Source: Hymenobacter sp. BT730
GTDB taxonomy: Bacteria > Bacteroidota > Bacteroidia > Cytophagales > Hymenobacteraceae
DNA length: 64,000 nt
Assembly (NCBI RefSeq): GCF_030542105.1
Contig: NZ_JAUOFB010000002.1
Location: forward strand, 558,001-622,000
Direction of reading: 5' to 3'
Each line of letters opens with the position of its first letter. Position 1 is the stretch's first letter. Below the pieces are notes generated by a model, which searched no databases, was not told the DNA's origin, and saw only the letters and a list, made by a program, of their open reading frames with translations. The position numbers were made by a program, and so were the translations under genes. This document shows positions 34,241 through 42,478 of the stretch, one piece after another.

Positions 34241-34437
34241 AACAGAAATAGGGTTTGGAGAAACAAGAGTAGAATGGTCAGATAAGACCGGCGGAAAGGG
34301 AGGGAAGCACTGCTTCCCGGGGTGCCATAGGCTGTCGGGGTTAGCTGCTCAGTCAGGCACTGATCAGCCTTTACCGGCTACAACATCGTTTCTGCATCAC
34401 GCGCATTCTGCTGGGTTTTAAAGGTGAAATAGGGGGA
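34241..34437 (-). other. Gap inside the operon between cysJ and the TonB receptor gene
   Basis: 197 bp with no ORF. It contains a hairpin GGAAGCA / TGCTTCC (about 34303-34317). It could hold an internal promoter or an RNA processing site; no full TAnnTTTG box was recognised on the minus strand. Confidence 0.4.
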
Positions 34438-36282
34438 CTAGTACACGTCTTCGAGGTAGCGGCGCTGCTTGCGCAGTTGCTTTACATACTCAGCGGCATA
34501 CTCGGCATCACGGCCGCTTTCCTGCGCTACAATGGTTAAAAGTGCCTGGCGCACATCAGCAGCCATGCGGTTTTTATCGCCGCACACGTAGAAGTAGCCG
34601 CCATTTTCGAGTTGGTCGTACACCCGCCGGCTTTGCTGCAGCAAGCGGTGCTGGATGTAAAGCTTCTCCTGCTGGTCGCGGGAAAAAGCTACGTCGAGGC
34701 GGTCGAGGGTGCCGTGCTTGAGGTGCTGCTGCCACTCGGTTTGGTAGAGGAAATCGGTGGTGAAGTGCGGGTTGCCGAAAACCAGCCAGTTCCGGCCCGA
34801 GGCATTCGTTTCGGCCCTCTCTTCCACAAAAGCCCGGAAGGGCGCTACCCCGGTGCCGGCCCCCACCATAATGATATCCGCCGCGGAATTCTGGGGGAGC
34901 TTGAAGTACTCGTTGCGGTCTACCCACACGCGGGCAGCATCGCCAACAGTCAGCAAATCGGCCTGATAAGCGGAGCACACGCCGTGCTTGCGGCGGCCGT
35001 GGGCATCGTAGCGCACCGCCCCTACAGTGAGGTGTACTTCTTCGGAGTGCGCCAGTAAAGAGCTGGCAATGGAATAGGCACGCGCCGGCAAGGGACGCAG
35101 CACCGCCGCCAAATGCTGCGCCGAAAGCTCCACGGGAAACTCGCGCAGCAAATCGGCCACATCACGACCGTAGAGGTAAGCGGGCAGTTGAGCTTTGTCA
35201 GCGAGGATTTCGCGCAGCCTGGGGTGTTGCGGGGATACGACAGCGTAGCGTTCCAGCACGTCGCGCGTCAGTACTGATATTTCCAGCCGCTCCGTCAGGG
35301 CGGACTGCAAGTCCAGCTCGATGCCGTTCAGCTGCACCGGGGCGCCGGCATCCAGGCGGCCGGCCTGCACTACTTCCCGCACCAGTTCGGTTTGGTTTAC
35401 GGGCTGCACCATCAGGGCGTCGCCGGCTTCGTATTGAATCCCGGAGCCTGCCAGAGAGAACTCCAGATGATAGGTTTCCTTGGTGGAGCCGCGGCCATTC
35501 AGTTGAATTTTCTCCAGCAGCTCTGCTGCAAATGGGTTATGGCTGGTGTATTCCACCCGTTCTTCCAACTCCACTGCGCCGGCCGCTACCTGGGGCTGCG
35601 GCGTCAGCGTTACTTTCGCGGAAACCTGGTTTGTCACCGGCGCGGCAGCGGGCACAGCTTGGGCAATTACCTCCAGCACCTGGCCGGCCCAACGTTTGGT
35701 TTCGGCTTCAAACTCCACGTCGCAGTCTACCCGCTCCGTCAGCCGTTTGGCCCCCAGCTCAGCCAGGCGCTGGTCGAACTCAAAACCGGTCTGGCAGAAC
35801 TGCAGGTAGCTTTTATCCCCGAGGGCCAACACAGCATAGCGTAGCTCCGGCAGCTTAGGGGCGCGGTTGCTAAGCAGGAATTGATGCAGCTCTTCGGCCG
35901 CAATGGGTGGGTCGCCTTCGCCCTGGGTGCTGACTACCACCAGCAGTTGCCGCTCGTTCTTCAGCTCCTTGGTGGGGTAGTCGTTCATGTCGCGCACGGC
36001 CACCTGCAGGCCGTGCTGCCGGGCAGCATCAGCCACCAGACCTGCCGCTTTCTTGCTGTTGCCGGTTTGCGAGCCGAAAAGGATAGTAAGGGTATTATTC
36101 GCCGCGGGAGCTGTAACCGCTGCCGTTTGGGGGGCCGGCAAGCTGCCCGCATCACCCGCGGCCCGACCGTAGAAATATCCGCTCAGCCAGAGTAGCTGCT
36201 GGTCGCTGAGGCCGGTAGCGAGTTGCTGCAACGTAGCCTCATCAAAGCCGATGGGGAGCGTGATGGAAGAAGAGGAAGACAT
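34438..36282 (-). CDS. cysJ: Sulfite reductase flavoprotein subunit
   Basis: 614 residues: N-terminal flavodoxin domain (ILFGSQTGNSKKAAGLVADA; VVSTQGEGDPPIAAEELHQF), FAD domain with RAYSIASS, and NADP domain with IMVGAGTGVAPFRAFVEER and YFYVCGDKNRMAADVRQALL, ending RRYLEDVY. It passes electrons from NADPH through FAD and FMN to CysI. It lies 69 bp downstream of cobA and is separated from cysI by the receptor and DUF2490 genes, an unusual order. Confidence 0.95.
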   Translation of the reverse strand: MSSSSSITLPIGFDEATLQQLATGLSDQQLLWLSGYFYGRAAGDAGSLPAPQTAAVTAPAANNTLTILFGSQTGNSKKAAGLVADAARQHGLQVAVRDMNDYPTKELKNERQLLVVVSTQGEGDPPIAAEELHQFLLSNRAPKLPELRYAVLALGDKSYLQFCQTGFEFDQRLAELGAKRLTERVDCDVEFEAETKRWAGQVLEVIAQAVPAAAPVTNQVSAKVTLTPQPQVAAGAVELEERVEYTSHNPFAAELLEKIQLNGRGSTKETYHLEFSLAGSGIQYEAGDALMVQPVNQTELVREVVQAGRLDAGAPVQLNGIELDLQSALTERLEISVLTRDVLERYAVVSPQHPRLREILADKAQLPAYLYGRDVADLLREFPVELSAQHLAAVLRPLPARAYSIASSLLAHSEEVHLTVGAVRYDAHGRRKHGVCSAYQADLLTVGDAARVWVDRNEYFKLPQNSAADIIMVGAGTGVAPFRAFVEERAETNASGRNWLVFGNPHFTTDFLYQTEWQQHLKHGTLDRLDVAFSRDQQEKLYIQHRLLQQSRRVYDQLENGGYFYVCGDKNRMAADVRQALLTIVAQESGRDAEYAAEYVKQLRKQRRYLEDVY

Positions 36283-36351
36283 AGCAAGAAGAGTTCGGGC
36301 AGTAGAGGCAGTGCTATCAGAGCCGGCAGCCGCGCTGCCGACACAGTCAAA

Positions 36352-37149
36352 TCAGGCTACTTCCGCGTAGGCGGTAGCAGTAGCAAACTCCGCGTTGGGT
36401 AGCGCAGTACGAAGGGTTTCAGGGGTAGCCAGTCGGGTAACCTCGCCAATGATGATGATGGCCGGAGCACCTATGCCGGCAGCCAGAGCGCGGGCTGGCA
36501 ACTCGGCCACCGGGCCAGTTACCACTTGGGCAGTAGGTAGGGTGCCGTTCTGGATAATGGCGGCCGGAGTATCGGCCTGCCCATTTTCACTGAACAAACG
36601 CACAATGTTTTCCAGCTCTCCCAGGCCCATCAGGATGACTGTGGTGGTGCGGGAGCGGGCGGCATCAGCCACACTGGCTGCCAGCTCGCCGCTGGCCGTG
36701 GTAGCCGTTATCACCCGAAACCCTTCACTGACCCCGCGGTGCGTAACCGGAATCCCCACGCTGCCCGCGGCAGCTACTGCGCTGCTGATGCCGGGCACGT
36801 AGGCCGTGGCCAGGCCATGTGCTTCGGCAAACAGCATTTCCTCCCGGCCCCGGCCAAACACGAATGGGTCGCCGCCTTTCAACCTTACCACGTGGCCGTA
36901 CCGGTGGGCGTACTCCACAATCAGGGCGTTGATTTCGTCCTGCGAGTGGCTGCGCATGCCCCGGCGCTTGCCCACGGGTATCAGCAGGGCTTCCGGCCGG
37001 GTATGCTGCAGCAGCTCCCGGTTAGCCAGGGCATCGTAGAGCACTACATCAGCCTCACTCAGCACCCGCACGCCCTTGAGCGTGAGAAGTTCCGGGTCGC
37101 CGGGGCCGGCACCGAGGACCGTCAGACGGGGTTGGATTTGGAGTGACAT
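36352..37149 (-). CDS. cobA: Uroporphyrinogen-III C-methyltransferase
   Basis: 265 residues from ATG at 37149 (MSLQIQPRLTVLGAGPGDPE). Motifs: VLGAGPGDPELLTLKG, ADVVLYDALANRELL, VRLKGGDPFVFGRGREE and GIPVTHRGVSEGFRVIT. SAM-dependent methylation of uroporphyrinogen III to precorrin-2, the first committed step to siroheme. Together with the Met8-like domain at 27300-28811 it supplies the siroheme of CysI. The frame is open 16 codons upstream but would reach into the cysN end. Also a SAM consumer under a SAM riboswitch. Confidence 0.95.
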   Translation of the reverse strand: MSLQIQPRLTVLGAGPGDPELLTLKGVRVLSEADVVLYDALANRELLQHTRPEALLIPVGKRRGMRSHSQDEINALIVEYAHRYGHVVRLKGGDPFVFGRGREEMLFAEAHGLATAYVPGISSAVAAAGSVGIPVTHRGVSEGFRVITATTASGELAASVADAARSRTTTVILMGLGELENIVRLFSENGQADTPAAIIQNGTLPTAQVVTGPVAELPARALAAGIGAPAIIIIGEVTRLATPETLRTALPNAEFATATAYAEVA

Positions 37150-37196
37150 GGCAGAGAATGAGTGGGGGGCGTCAGGCCGTAGCAGGCCGTAAGCCA

Positions 37197-38483
37197 CTAA
37201 ATAGAAAAGGCAACCGGCGGCGAAGTAGGCGCCGTGAAGTAGTTGGCATTGGCTTCGCCGATGAGGCCAGCGGCTACGGTGTCACCACTCAGTTCATCCA
37301 CCAGAATGAAGGAGCCGGTGGCCCGGTTCTGGTGGTAGTTGTCCACGGCCAGCGGTACGGCGGTTTTCAGGCGTACCCGCACGATGTCGTTTAGCTGGGC
37401 CGAGTCAGCGGCGGCACGGGCGAAGGTGTGCACGTTTACTTTGTGCAGAATGGCCGGAATGGCGGCTTTCACCAGCGCCGAATGGTGCTGCAGCAACAGC
37501 TTGCGGCCGGGCCACAAGGGCTGCTCGCTCATCCAGCACAGCGTAGCTTCCAGTTCCCGCGTCAGCGTAGGCTCGTCATTCAGCGGTACTATGGTGTCGC
37601 CGCGGCTCACGTCCACATCATCGCGCAGGCGAATTACTACCGCCTGTGGCGCCGTGGCCGTTTCTACTTCCTGCTGGCTTACTTCAATAGCTTCAATAGC
37701 GGATTCCTGCCCTGATGGCAGGATGCGCACTTTGTCGCCGCGGCGGTATTGGCCGCTGAGCACCTGGCCGGCATAGCCGCGGTAGTCGGGCAGCTCCGGC
37801 GTTTGCGGGCGAATGACATACTGCACCTGGAAGCGAGGAGCGGCGGCAACTTCTACCGAGCCGGGCACACTTTCCAGGTGTTCCAGCAGGCTGGGGGCCG
37901 CATACCATGGCAGCTCCTGAGAACGGGTTACCACGTTGTCGCCGTTCAGGGCGCTTAGCGGAATGGCTGTGGCTTTGGGCAGCTGGAAGTGGTCGGTGAG
38001 AGCCGCGTAGTCGGCGGAAATCTGGTTGAAAATCGTCTCATCATACTGCACCAGATCCATCTTGTTCACGGCCAACACAAAGTGGCGAATGCCCAAGAGC
38101 GCGGCAATAAGTGTGTGGCGACGGGTTTGTTCAATCACGCCCTGGCGCGCATCCACCAGCACAATGGCCAGGTCGGCGTTGCTGGCGCCCGTCACCATGT
38201 TGCGGGTATACTGTACGTGGCCGGGCGCATCGGTAATGATGAACTTGCGGCGGGGCGTGGTGAAGTATTTGTAGGCGACATCAATGGTGATACCCTGTTC
38301 CCGCTCAGCGCGCAGGCCATCGGTGAGCAGGGCTAAGTCCACGATGCCATTGGAGGCTTGGCGCTTTTCCAGCGCGGCCAGCACATCCAGGGATACTGAT
38401 TCAGAATCGTAAAGCAGGCGGCCAATCAGGGTGCTTTTGCCGTCGTCGACGCTGCCGCAGGTGATAAATCGGAGAAGGTCCAT
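37197..38483 (-). CDS. cysN: Sulfate adenylyltransferase subunit 1 (GTPase)
   Basis: 428 residues starting MDLLRFITCGSVDDGKSTLIGRLLYD, a translation-factor-like GTPase: Walker A GSVDDGKST, DAPGHVQYTRNMVTGAS (G3), NKMDLV (G4). Two beta-barrel domains follow. No C-terminal APS kinase domain is present, which fits the APS-reductase-type CysH in this operon (no PAPS needed). It drives APS formation by CysD. Confidence 0.96.
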   Translation of the reverse strand: MDLLRFITCGSVDDGKSTLIGRLLYDSESVSLDVLAALEKRQASNGIVDLALLTDGLRAEREQGITIDVAYKYFTTPRRKFIITDAPGHVQYTRNMVTGASNADLAIVLVDARQGVIEQTRRHTLIAALLGIRHFVLAVNKMDLVQYDETIFNQISADYAALTDHFQLPKATAIPLSALNGDNVVTRSQELPWYAAPSLLEHLESVPGSVEVAAAPRFQVQYVIRPQTPELPDYRGYAGQVLSGQYRRGDKVRILPSGQESAIEAIEVSQQEVETATAPQAVVIRLRDDVDVSRGDTIVPLNDEPTLTRELEATLCWMSEQPLWPGRKLLLQHHSALVKAAIPAILHKVNVHTFARAAADSAQLNDIVRVRLKTAVPLAVDNYHQNRATGSFILVDELSGDTVAAGLIGEANANYFTAPTSPPVAFSI

Positions 38484-38543
38484 ATTGGGGAGGCGTACCA
38501 GTAGGCAGCCGGTAAGTAGTGGGTTGAGAAGAACTGCCTGGGG

Positions 38544-39455
38544 CTAGAAGTACCCGTTGCGCTTCCGGTCTTCCATGCCGGCTTCCGAGATGTTGTCGTC
38601 GAGGCGAGTAGCGCCCCGCTCACTTACTTTGGCCAGCAGCAGGTCTTCAATAATGTCTTCCACGGTGGCTGCGTCACTCTCCACGGCGGCGGTGCAAGTG
38701 GAGTCGCCTACGGTGCGGAAGCGTACTTGGCGGGTGACAATTTCATCGTCCTGGTCCAGTCGAATATGTTCCGTGAGGCCCAGCAGCTGGCCGGAGGGCA
38801 ACACCACGCAGGTGCGCTCGTGGCCGAAATAGATATCGGGGAGGGCAATGTTTTCGCGCTGGATATAGCGCCAGACGTCCAGCTCCGTCCAGTTAGAAAT
38901 GGGGAATACGCGCACGTTTTCGCCCTTTTGAATTCGCCCGTTGTAGATGTTCCACAGCTCGGGGCGCTGGCGCTTGGGGTCCCACTGGCCGAACTCGTCG
39001 CGCACGGAGAAGATGCGCTCCTTGGCGCGGGCCTTCTCTTCGTCGCGGCGGGCGCCGCCAATGCAGGCATCAAACTCAAACTCCTCAATAGTCTCCAGCA
39101 GGGTATAAGTCTGCAGCGGATTGCGGCTGGGGTATTTGCCGCCGGGCTCACGCAGGCGCTGCCGCTTAATGGTTTCCTCCACGCTGCGCACAATCAGCTT
39201 CTCGCCCAACTGCTCGGCCAGCGCATCGCGGTAAGCCAGCACCTCGGGAAAGTTGTGACCGGTATCCACGTGCACCAGCGGAAAGGGAAACCGACCGGGC
39301 CGAAAGGCTTTTTCCGCCAGACGCGTAAGAACAATAGAATCTTTGCCACCGGAAAACAGCAGCGCGGGCCGCTCAAACTGGCCGGCCACTTCCCGCAGAA
39401 TATGAATGGCTTCGGCTTCCAGCCGGTCGAGATAATCGAAAGTAGGGGTAATCAT
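38544..39455 (-). CDS. cysD: Sulfate adenylyltransferase subunit 2
   Basis: 303 residues from ATG at 39455 (MITPTFDYLDRLEAEAIHIL). PP-loop LLFSGGKDSIVLTRLAEKAF, VHVDTGHNFPEVLAYRD, CIGGARRDEEKARAKERIFS and FPISNWTELDVWRYI are all in place; ends DRKRNGYF. It adenylates sulfate to APS with CysN. The frame continues upstream to 39827 but that part is low-complexity and overlaps cysH in another frame, so it was rejected as coding. cysH stop lies 23 bp upstream. Confidence 0.96.
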   Translation of the reverse strand: MITPTFDYLDRLEAEAIHILREVAGQFERPALLFSGGKDSIVLTRLAEKAFRPGRFPFPLVHVDTGHNFPEVLAYRDALAEQLGEKLIVRSVEETIKRQRLREPGGKYPSRNPLQTYTLLETIEEFEFDACIGGARRDEEKARAKERIFSVRDEFGQWDPKRQRPELWNIYNGRIQKGENVRVFPISNWTELDVWRYIQRENIALPDIYFGHERTCVVLPSGQLLGLTEHIRLDQDDEIVTRQVRFRTVGDSTCTAAVESDAATVEDIIEDLLLAKVSERGATRLDDNISEAGMEDRKRNGYF

Positions 39456-39478
39456 GTTGGATGAAGCTAACTGGATAC

Positions 39479-40258
39479 TTAGTTGGCGGCCGGCACCGGT
39501 TCTACCACCGGGTCGGGGCCGTTGTGCGCGGCCGTGGCGTGCAGGCCACATTCTTTGGCTGATAGATCTTCCCACCACCAGCGGCCGGCACGAAAGTCTT
39601 CGCCGGGCCGGATGGCGCGGGTGCAGGGGGCGCAGCCAATGCTGACGAAGCCCTGCTGATGCAGCGTGTTCACCGGAATGCTGTGCTTCTGGGTGAAGGC
39701 TACTGCCTCCTCCCAGGTCCAGTCGAACAGCGGATGGATTTTGACGAGGTTGTGCGCGGCGTCCCACTCCACCGGGTCCATGGTCTGGCGGTTCTGGGAC
39801 TGTTCGGCTCGTATGCCCGTTACCCACGCCTGCTTGCCCGCTAAAGCCCTATTCAGGGGCTCTACTTTACGGATAAAGCAGCATTCCTTACGGTTCTCCA
39901 CACTCTCGTAGAAGGAGTTCGGGCCCTTTTCCAGGAGCAGATTTTGCACCCCTGCCTGCTGCGGGAAGAATACCTCAATGGGCTTCTGATACTTGAGCAG
40001 CGTCTTGTTCCAAGTGGCGTAGGTTTCCTGGAAGTTGCGGCCGGTATCCAGCGTGAACACCTGAATGGGCAGGTCGAACTCGAAAATCAGGTGGCTGATA
40101 ATCTGGTCTTCCAGCCCGAAAGAGGTGGAAAACACGGCCTGCTCGGGAAAGTATTCGGCCACGAGGCGCAGCCGCTCTAGAGCCGAAGCCTGAATCAGCC
40201 GGGGGCGCAGGTCGTCCAGCAACGCGTGGACGGCCGGCGCAGCATCTGCTGCGGACAT
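39479..40258 (-). CDS. cysH: APS reductase (assimilatory, iron-sulfur type)
   Basis: 259 residues from ATG at 40258 (MSAADAAPAVHALLDDLRP). It has FSTSFGLEDQIISHLI, TLDTGRNFQETY, the two Cys pairs of the [4Fe-4S] cluster (KECCFIRKVEPL and GCAPCTRAIRPGEDFRAGRWWW), and the C-terminal catalytic KECGLH. The CC...CxxC pairs mark the APS- rather than PAPS-using type. First protein-coding gene of the operon after the riboswitch and Cys-rich leader. An upstream in-frame ATG at 40348 gives a tail without family features. Confidence 0.94.
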   Translation of the reverse strand: MSAADAAPAVHALLDDLRPRLIQASALERLRLVAEYFPEQAVFSTSFGLEDQIISHLIFEFDLPIQVFTLDTGRNFQETYATWNKTLLKYQKPIEVFFPQQAGVQNLLLEKGPNSFYESVENRKECCFIRKVEPLNRALAGKQAWVTGIRAEQSQNRQTMDPVEWDAAHNLVKIHPLFDWTWEEAVAFTQKHSIPVNTLHQQGFVSIGCAPCTRAIRPGEDFRAGRWWWEDLSAKECGLHATAAHNGPDPVVEPVPAAN

Positions 40259-40466
40259 ATCAAGAAAATGGGAGGGGAGGACCAGGCAGGTAGCCCGGAT
40301 TCCGGCCAAACAATGGCCCCGGCAGCGGGCAGCGGCGTTATAGCGCAACGACGCGTAGTGCCCGGCGAGGCAGAAGGCGGGGTGTACTGCTGCGTAACGG
40401 CTATGCGCAAATGCGCATCAGCGGGCCATCAGGAGCACACAACCAGAAAAGCGGAGGGGCGTGGTG
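40259..40466 (-). promoter_or_regulatory. Leader region between Cys-rich peptide 2 and cysH
   Basis: 208 nt on the minus strand. A palindrome ATGCGCAAATGCGCAT at 40403-40418 (7-bp stem) and a weak GCAC/GTGC pairing just after the leader stop are the only structures seen. No T-run terminator is visible, so an attenuation switch, if present, may act on translation or through Rho. Confidence 0.4.
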
Positions 40467-40562
40467 CTAGCAACAACAGGGCATACCCATCATAGCACAA
40501 CACCCATGCTGTACAGCAGAGGAGGTGGCGGATGTAGTAGCGGAGTTGAGGAAGCGTTTCAC
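40467..40562 (-). CDS. Cys-rich leader peptide of the sulfate assimilation operon
   Basis: A 31-codon ORF starting at GTG exactly 6 nt after riboswitch 2 P1. It begins MKRFLNSATTS and ends GCCAMMGMPCCC then TAG: five Cys and three Met in the last twelve codons. It lies about 208 nt upstream of the cysH ATG. The partner ORF is at 25477-25578. Same spacing, similar length and a Cys/Met-loaded end in two otherwise unrelated sequences argue strongly against chance. Confidence 0.75.
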   Translation of the reverse strand: MKRFLNSATTSATSSAVQHGCCAMMGMPCCC

Positions 40563-40568
40563 GGTCTG

Positions 40569-40666
40569 TTGTTTTTATATGTTCAGGACTTGGCACCGTT
40601 TCGGATGGTCCGCTGGTTGCCGGCGCTTCGTAGAGCCTGTCTCTCCACGCCTCTGTATAAAAACAA
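40569..40666 (-). ncRNA. SAM-I (S-box) riboswitch 2, leader of the sulfate operon
   Basis: On the minus strand P1 is TTGTTTTTATA (40666-40656) / TATAAAAACAA (40579-40569), identical to riboswitch 1. Core elements: CAGAGGCGTGGAGAGACAGG, GCGCCGGCAACC, and AACGGTGCCAAGTCCTGAAC. SAM-I riboswitches turn off sulfur genes when SAM is high. Here it precedes a complete sulfate-to-sulfide operon, which fits. Confidence 0.92.
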
Positions 40667-40693
40667 TCCTTTGGTGGTAAAGAATTGGTACCC

Positions 40694-40726
40694 CAAAGGT
40701 AGGGGCCGGAATTTTACACTTCCAAA
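40694..40726 (-). promoter_or_regulatory. Promoter of the sulfate assimilation operon
   Basis: On the minus strand TTTG (40726-40723) and TACCTTTG (40701-40694), spacer 21 bp. The -7 box is identical to that of riboswitch 1, and the distance from the box to P1 is about 28 nt in both. Confidence 0.8.
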
Positions 40727-40976
40727 TTTTATTTTTTCAGGAGATGCTGAATAGCTGCACAATTAGAACTGATATACTGACGTCAAGTGTAAATTAAGTT
40801 GCTCTGAAAAATATGCTAATAGAGAAATTGTATTCAGCTGGCTATTTGCTGGAAAATGCTGTTTAAACAGTGTATAAGCAATAATTGGTCAGGCAGTAAC
40901 CTTAAAAAATTAGCAAGTATTCTTCTAAAAACCTGCCTTTTAAGAAGGCTAGTTCGTGAAATGCTTCAATTGCTTC
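40727..40976. other. AT-rich intergenic region between sulfate operon and polysaccharide cluster
   Basis: About 250 bp without an ORF. A hairpin GCCTT/AAGGC at about 40938-40953, followed on the minus strand by GGTTTTTAG, is a candidate terminator for the flippase gene. Nothing else was recognised. Confidence 0.5.
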
Positions 40977-42455
40977 TCACTTAAACCTACGACTCATTTT
41001 TTGCAAAAAGGGTAGCGCTTCCGGAGCCGAATTGGTAATTAAAAGCAGTCCGACATACACTACAGTCAGCACTCCGGAGCGGAGCAGCATAGTCAAGAAC
41101 GGAGTGCCAAGAGCCGGCATCAGCCAGCCACAAACCCCGGCAATAGCGGCTAAAAAAACAATGAGGGGAATGCGCCAGGTGAAGGGCTGCATGCGGTAGC
41201 TATACCACACAAACCACGTGCGGGCCACATTAATACTGGTGAGGGAGAGCAGCGCGGCCAGGGCTGCTCCGGTCAGGCCCAGCGCTGGAATCAGCAGCAA
41301 ATTAAGCCCCACTGTAACCAGCGCCAGGGAAATGTTAAAGATCAAATCGTAACGATAGCGCGGGGAGGTTACCACGATAATGCCATTCACGCCGGTGATG
41401 CTGTCAAATAACCTGCCGGCCAGCAGCAGTAACACGGCCGTGGTGCCAATGGCGTACTCCGGGCGGTGAATAAGGTGGTAGATGAAATCCAGATTGAGAC
41501 CGATGCCCAATGCCAGCCAGCAGCCCAAAGTGGTCAGCAGGCGCGTGGTATTGCGGTAGAAATCGGCCATGCGGGGCTGGTCGTTTTCCTTCCAGTACTC
41601 GGCCAGCAGGGGGAATGCAATTTTGCTGAGGGCCCGCCACGGAATAGTCAGGGCAGTACTGATGTTGATGGCAATGGCGTAGACCCCGGCGGCGGCCAGG
41701 TTTATTTTGGAACCCAGCATCAGGGAATCAACCGTCATTATCACGGTGCCCGAGATGTTGGCGAGTAAAGCAAAAGCCCCAAAGTTGACCAACTCACGCA
41801 CGGGCCGCACTTTCAATACTGCTCGGGTGGGCCGCAAATGCAACTCGCCGATATAAGCCAGATAACCCGTGAGCAAGAGTGTAATCAGGCTATTGACCCC
41901 GATGTAGGCCAGGACAAACTGATGGAAAGTCAGATAACCCGTCCCAAATAGAAATGCTGCGCCTGCTATCAGTACACGCAGCAGAATTTCCTGCAGGAAA
42001 GAGGAAAAGGCCGTGTGGTAAAGCCCTTTCAAATAGGCATCCTGCAGGGAATAAAGCAGCGTGAACAGGGCCAAGACTATGGCCCATAGATAATAGGGGC
42101 CCAGTAAGCCGGCATCATGCGAATACAAACTCAGAATGACTGGCTGCCCCACTACATATAGGACCGTAACCACCGCAAAGCCAATGAGCGGTAAGCCCAG
42201 TAGCAACGGCAGAAAGCCATGGTGGCGGTTTTCGGCATCCCGGAAATAAGGAAAGAACCGAATGCCCATGCTCGCAAATCCTACCGCGGATAGCTGCGCA
42301 AATATGGTGGCAATAGATACCAGCACCTGCGTGAGTCCCAACTGGCTAGGCGCTAGAAACCGCGGCAGCAGCAGCGTAGTATTTACGAACCCAAGGGCTA
42401 GCCCAATGTAGGATATCAGGGTATTGCGCAGTCCCTGCCGCTGAACGATGCCCAA
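40977..42455 (-). CDS. Oligosaccharide flippase (Wzx-type, MATE-like polysaccharide exporter)
   Basis: 492 residues with about 12-14 membrane helices, starting VQRQGLRNTLISYIGLALGFVNTTLLLPRFL, the usual opening of the polysaccharide synthesis/MVF-like flippase family (PST). It would move lipid-linked glycan units across the inner membrane. It is the last gene of the minus-strand pseudaminic acid cluster and lies 23 bp after the deacetylase gene. Confidence 0.9.
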   Translation of the reverse strand: MGIVQRQGLRNTLISYIGLALGFVNTTLLLPRFLAPSQLGLTQVLVSIATIFAQLSAVGFASMGIRFFPYFRDAENRHHGFLPLLLGLPLIGFAVVTVLYVVGQPVILSLYSHDAGLLGPYYLWAIVLALFTLLYSLQDAYLKGLYHTAFSSFLQEILLRVLIAGAAFLFGTGYLTFHQFVLAYIGVNSLITLLLTGYLAYIGELHLRPTRAVLKVRPVRELVNFGAFALLANISGTVIMTVDSLMLGSKINLAAAGVYAIAINISTALTIPWRALSKIAFPLLAEYWKENDQPRMADFYRNTTRLLTTLGCWLALGIGLNLDFIYHLIHRPEYAIGTTAVLLLLAGRLFDSITGVNGIIVVTSPRYRYDLIFNISLALVTVGLNLLLIPALGLTGAALAALLSLTSINVARTWFVWYSYRMQPFTWRIPLIVFLAAIAGVCGWLMPALGTPFLTMLLRSGVLTVVYVGLLLITNSAPEALPFLQKMSRRFK

Positions 42456-42478
42456 GTTGGTAGTTGCTTAGTAGTCTT

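Noticed and set aside
34241..34437. Possible additional riboswitch in the cysJ-receptor gap
   Set aside because: Only a short hairpin is present; no SAM, cobalamin or other known core element was found.
39456..39827. N-terminal extension of cysD
   Set aside because: It overlaps the end of cysH in another frame and is low-complexity; CysD family proteins start at the ATG at 39455.
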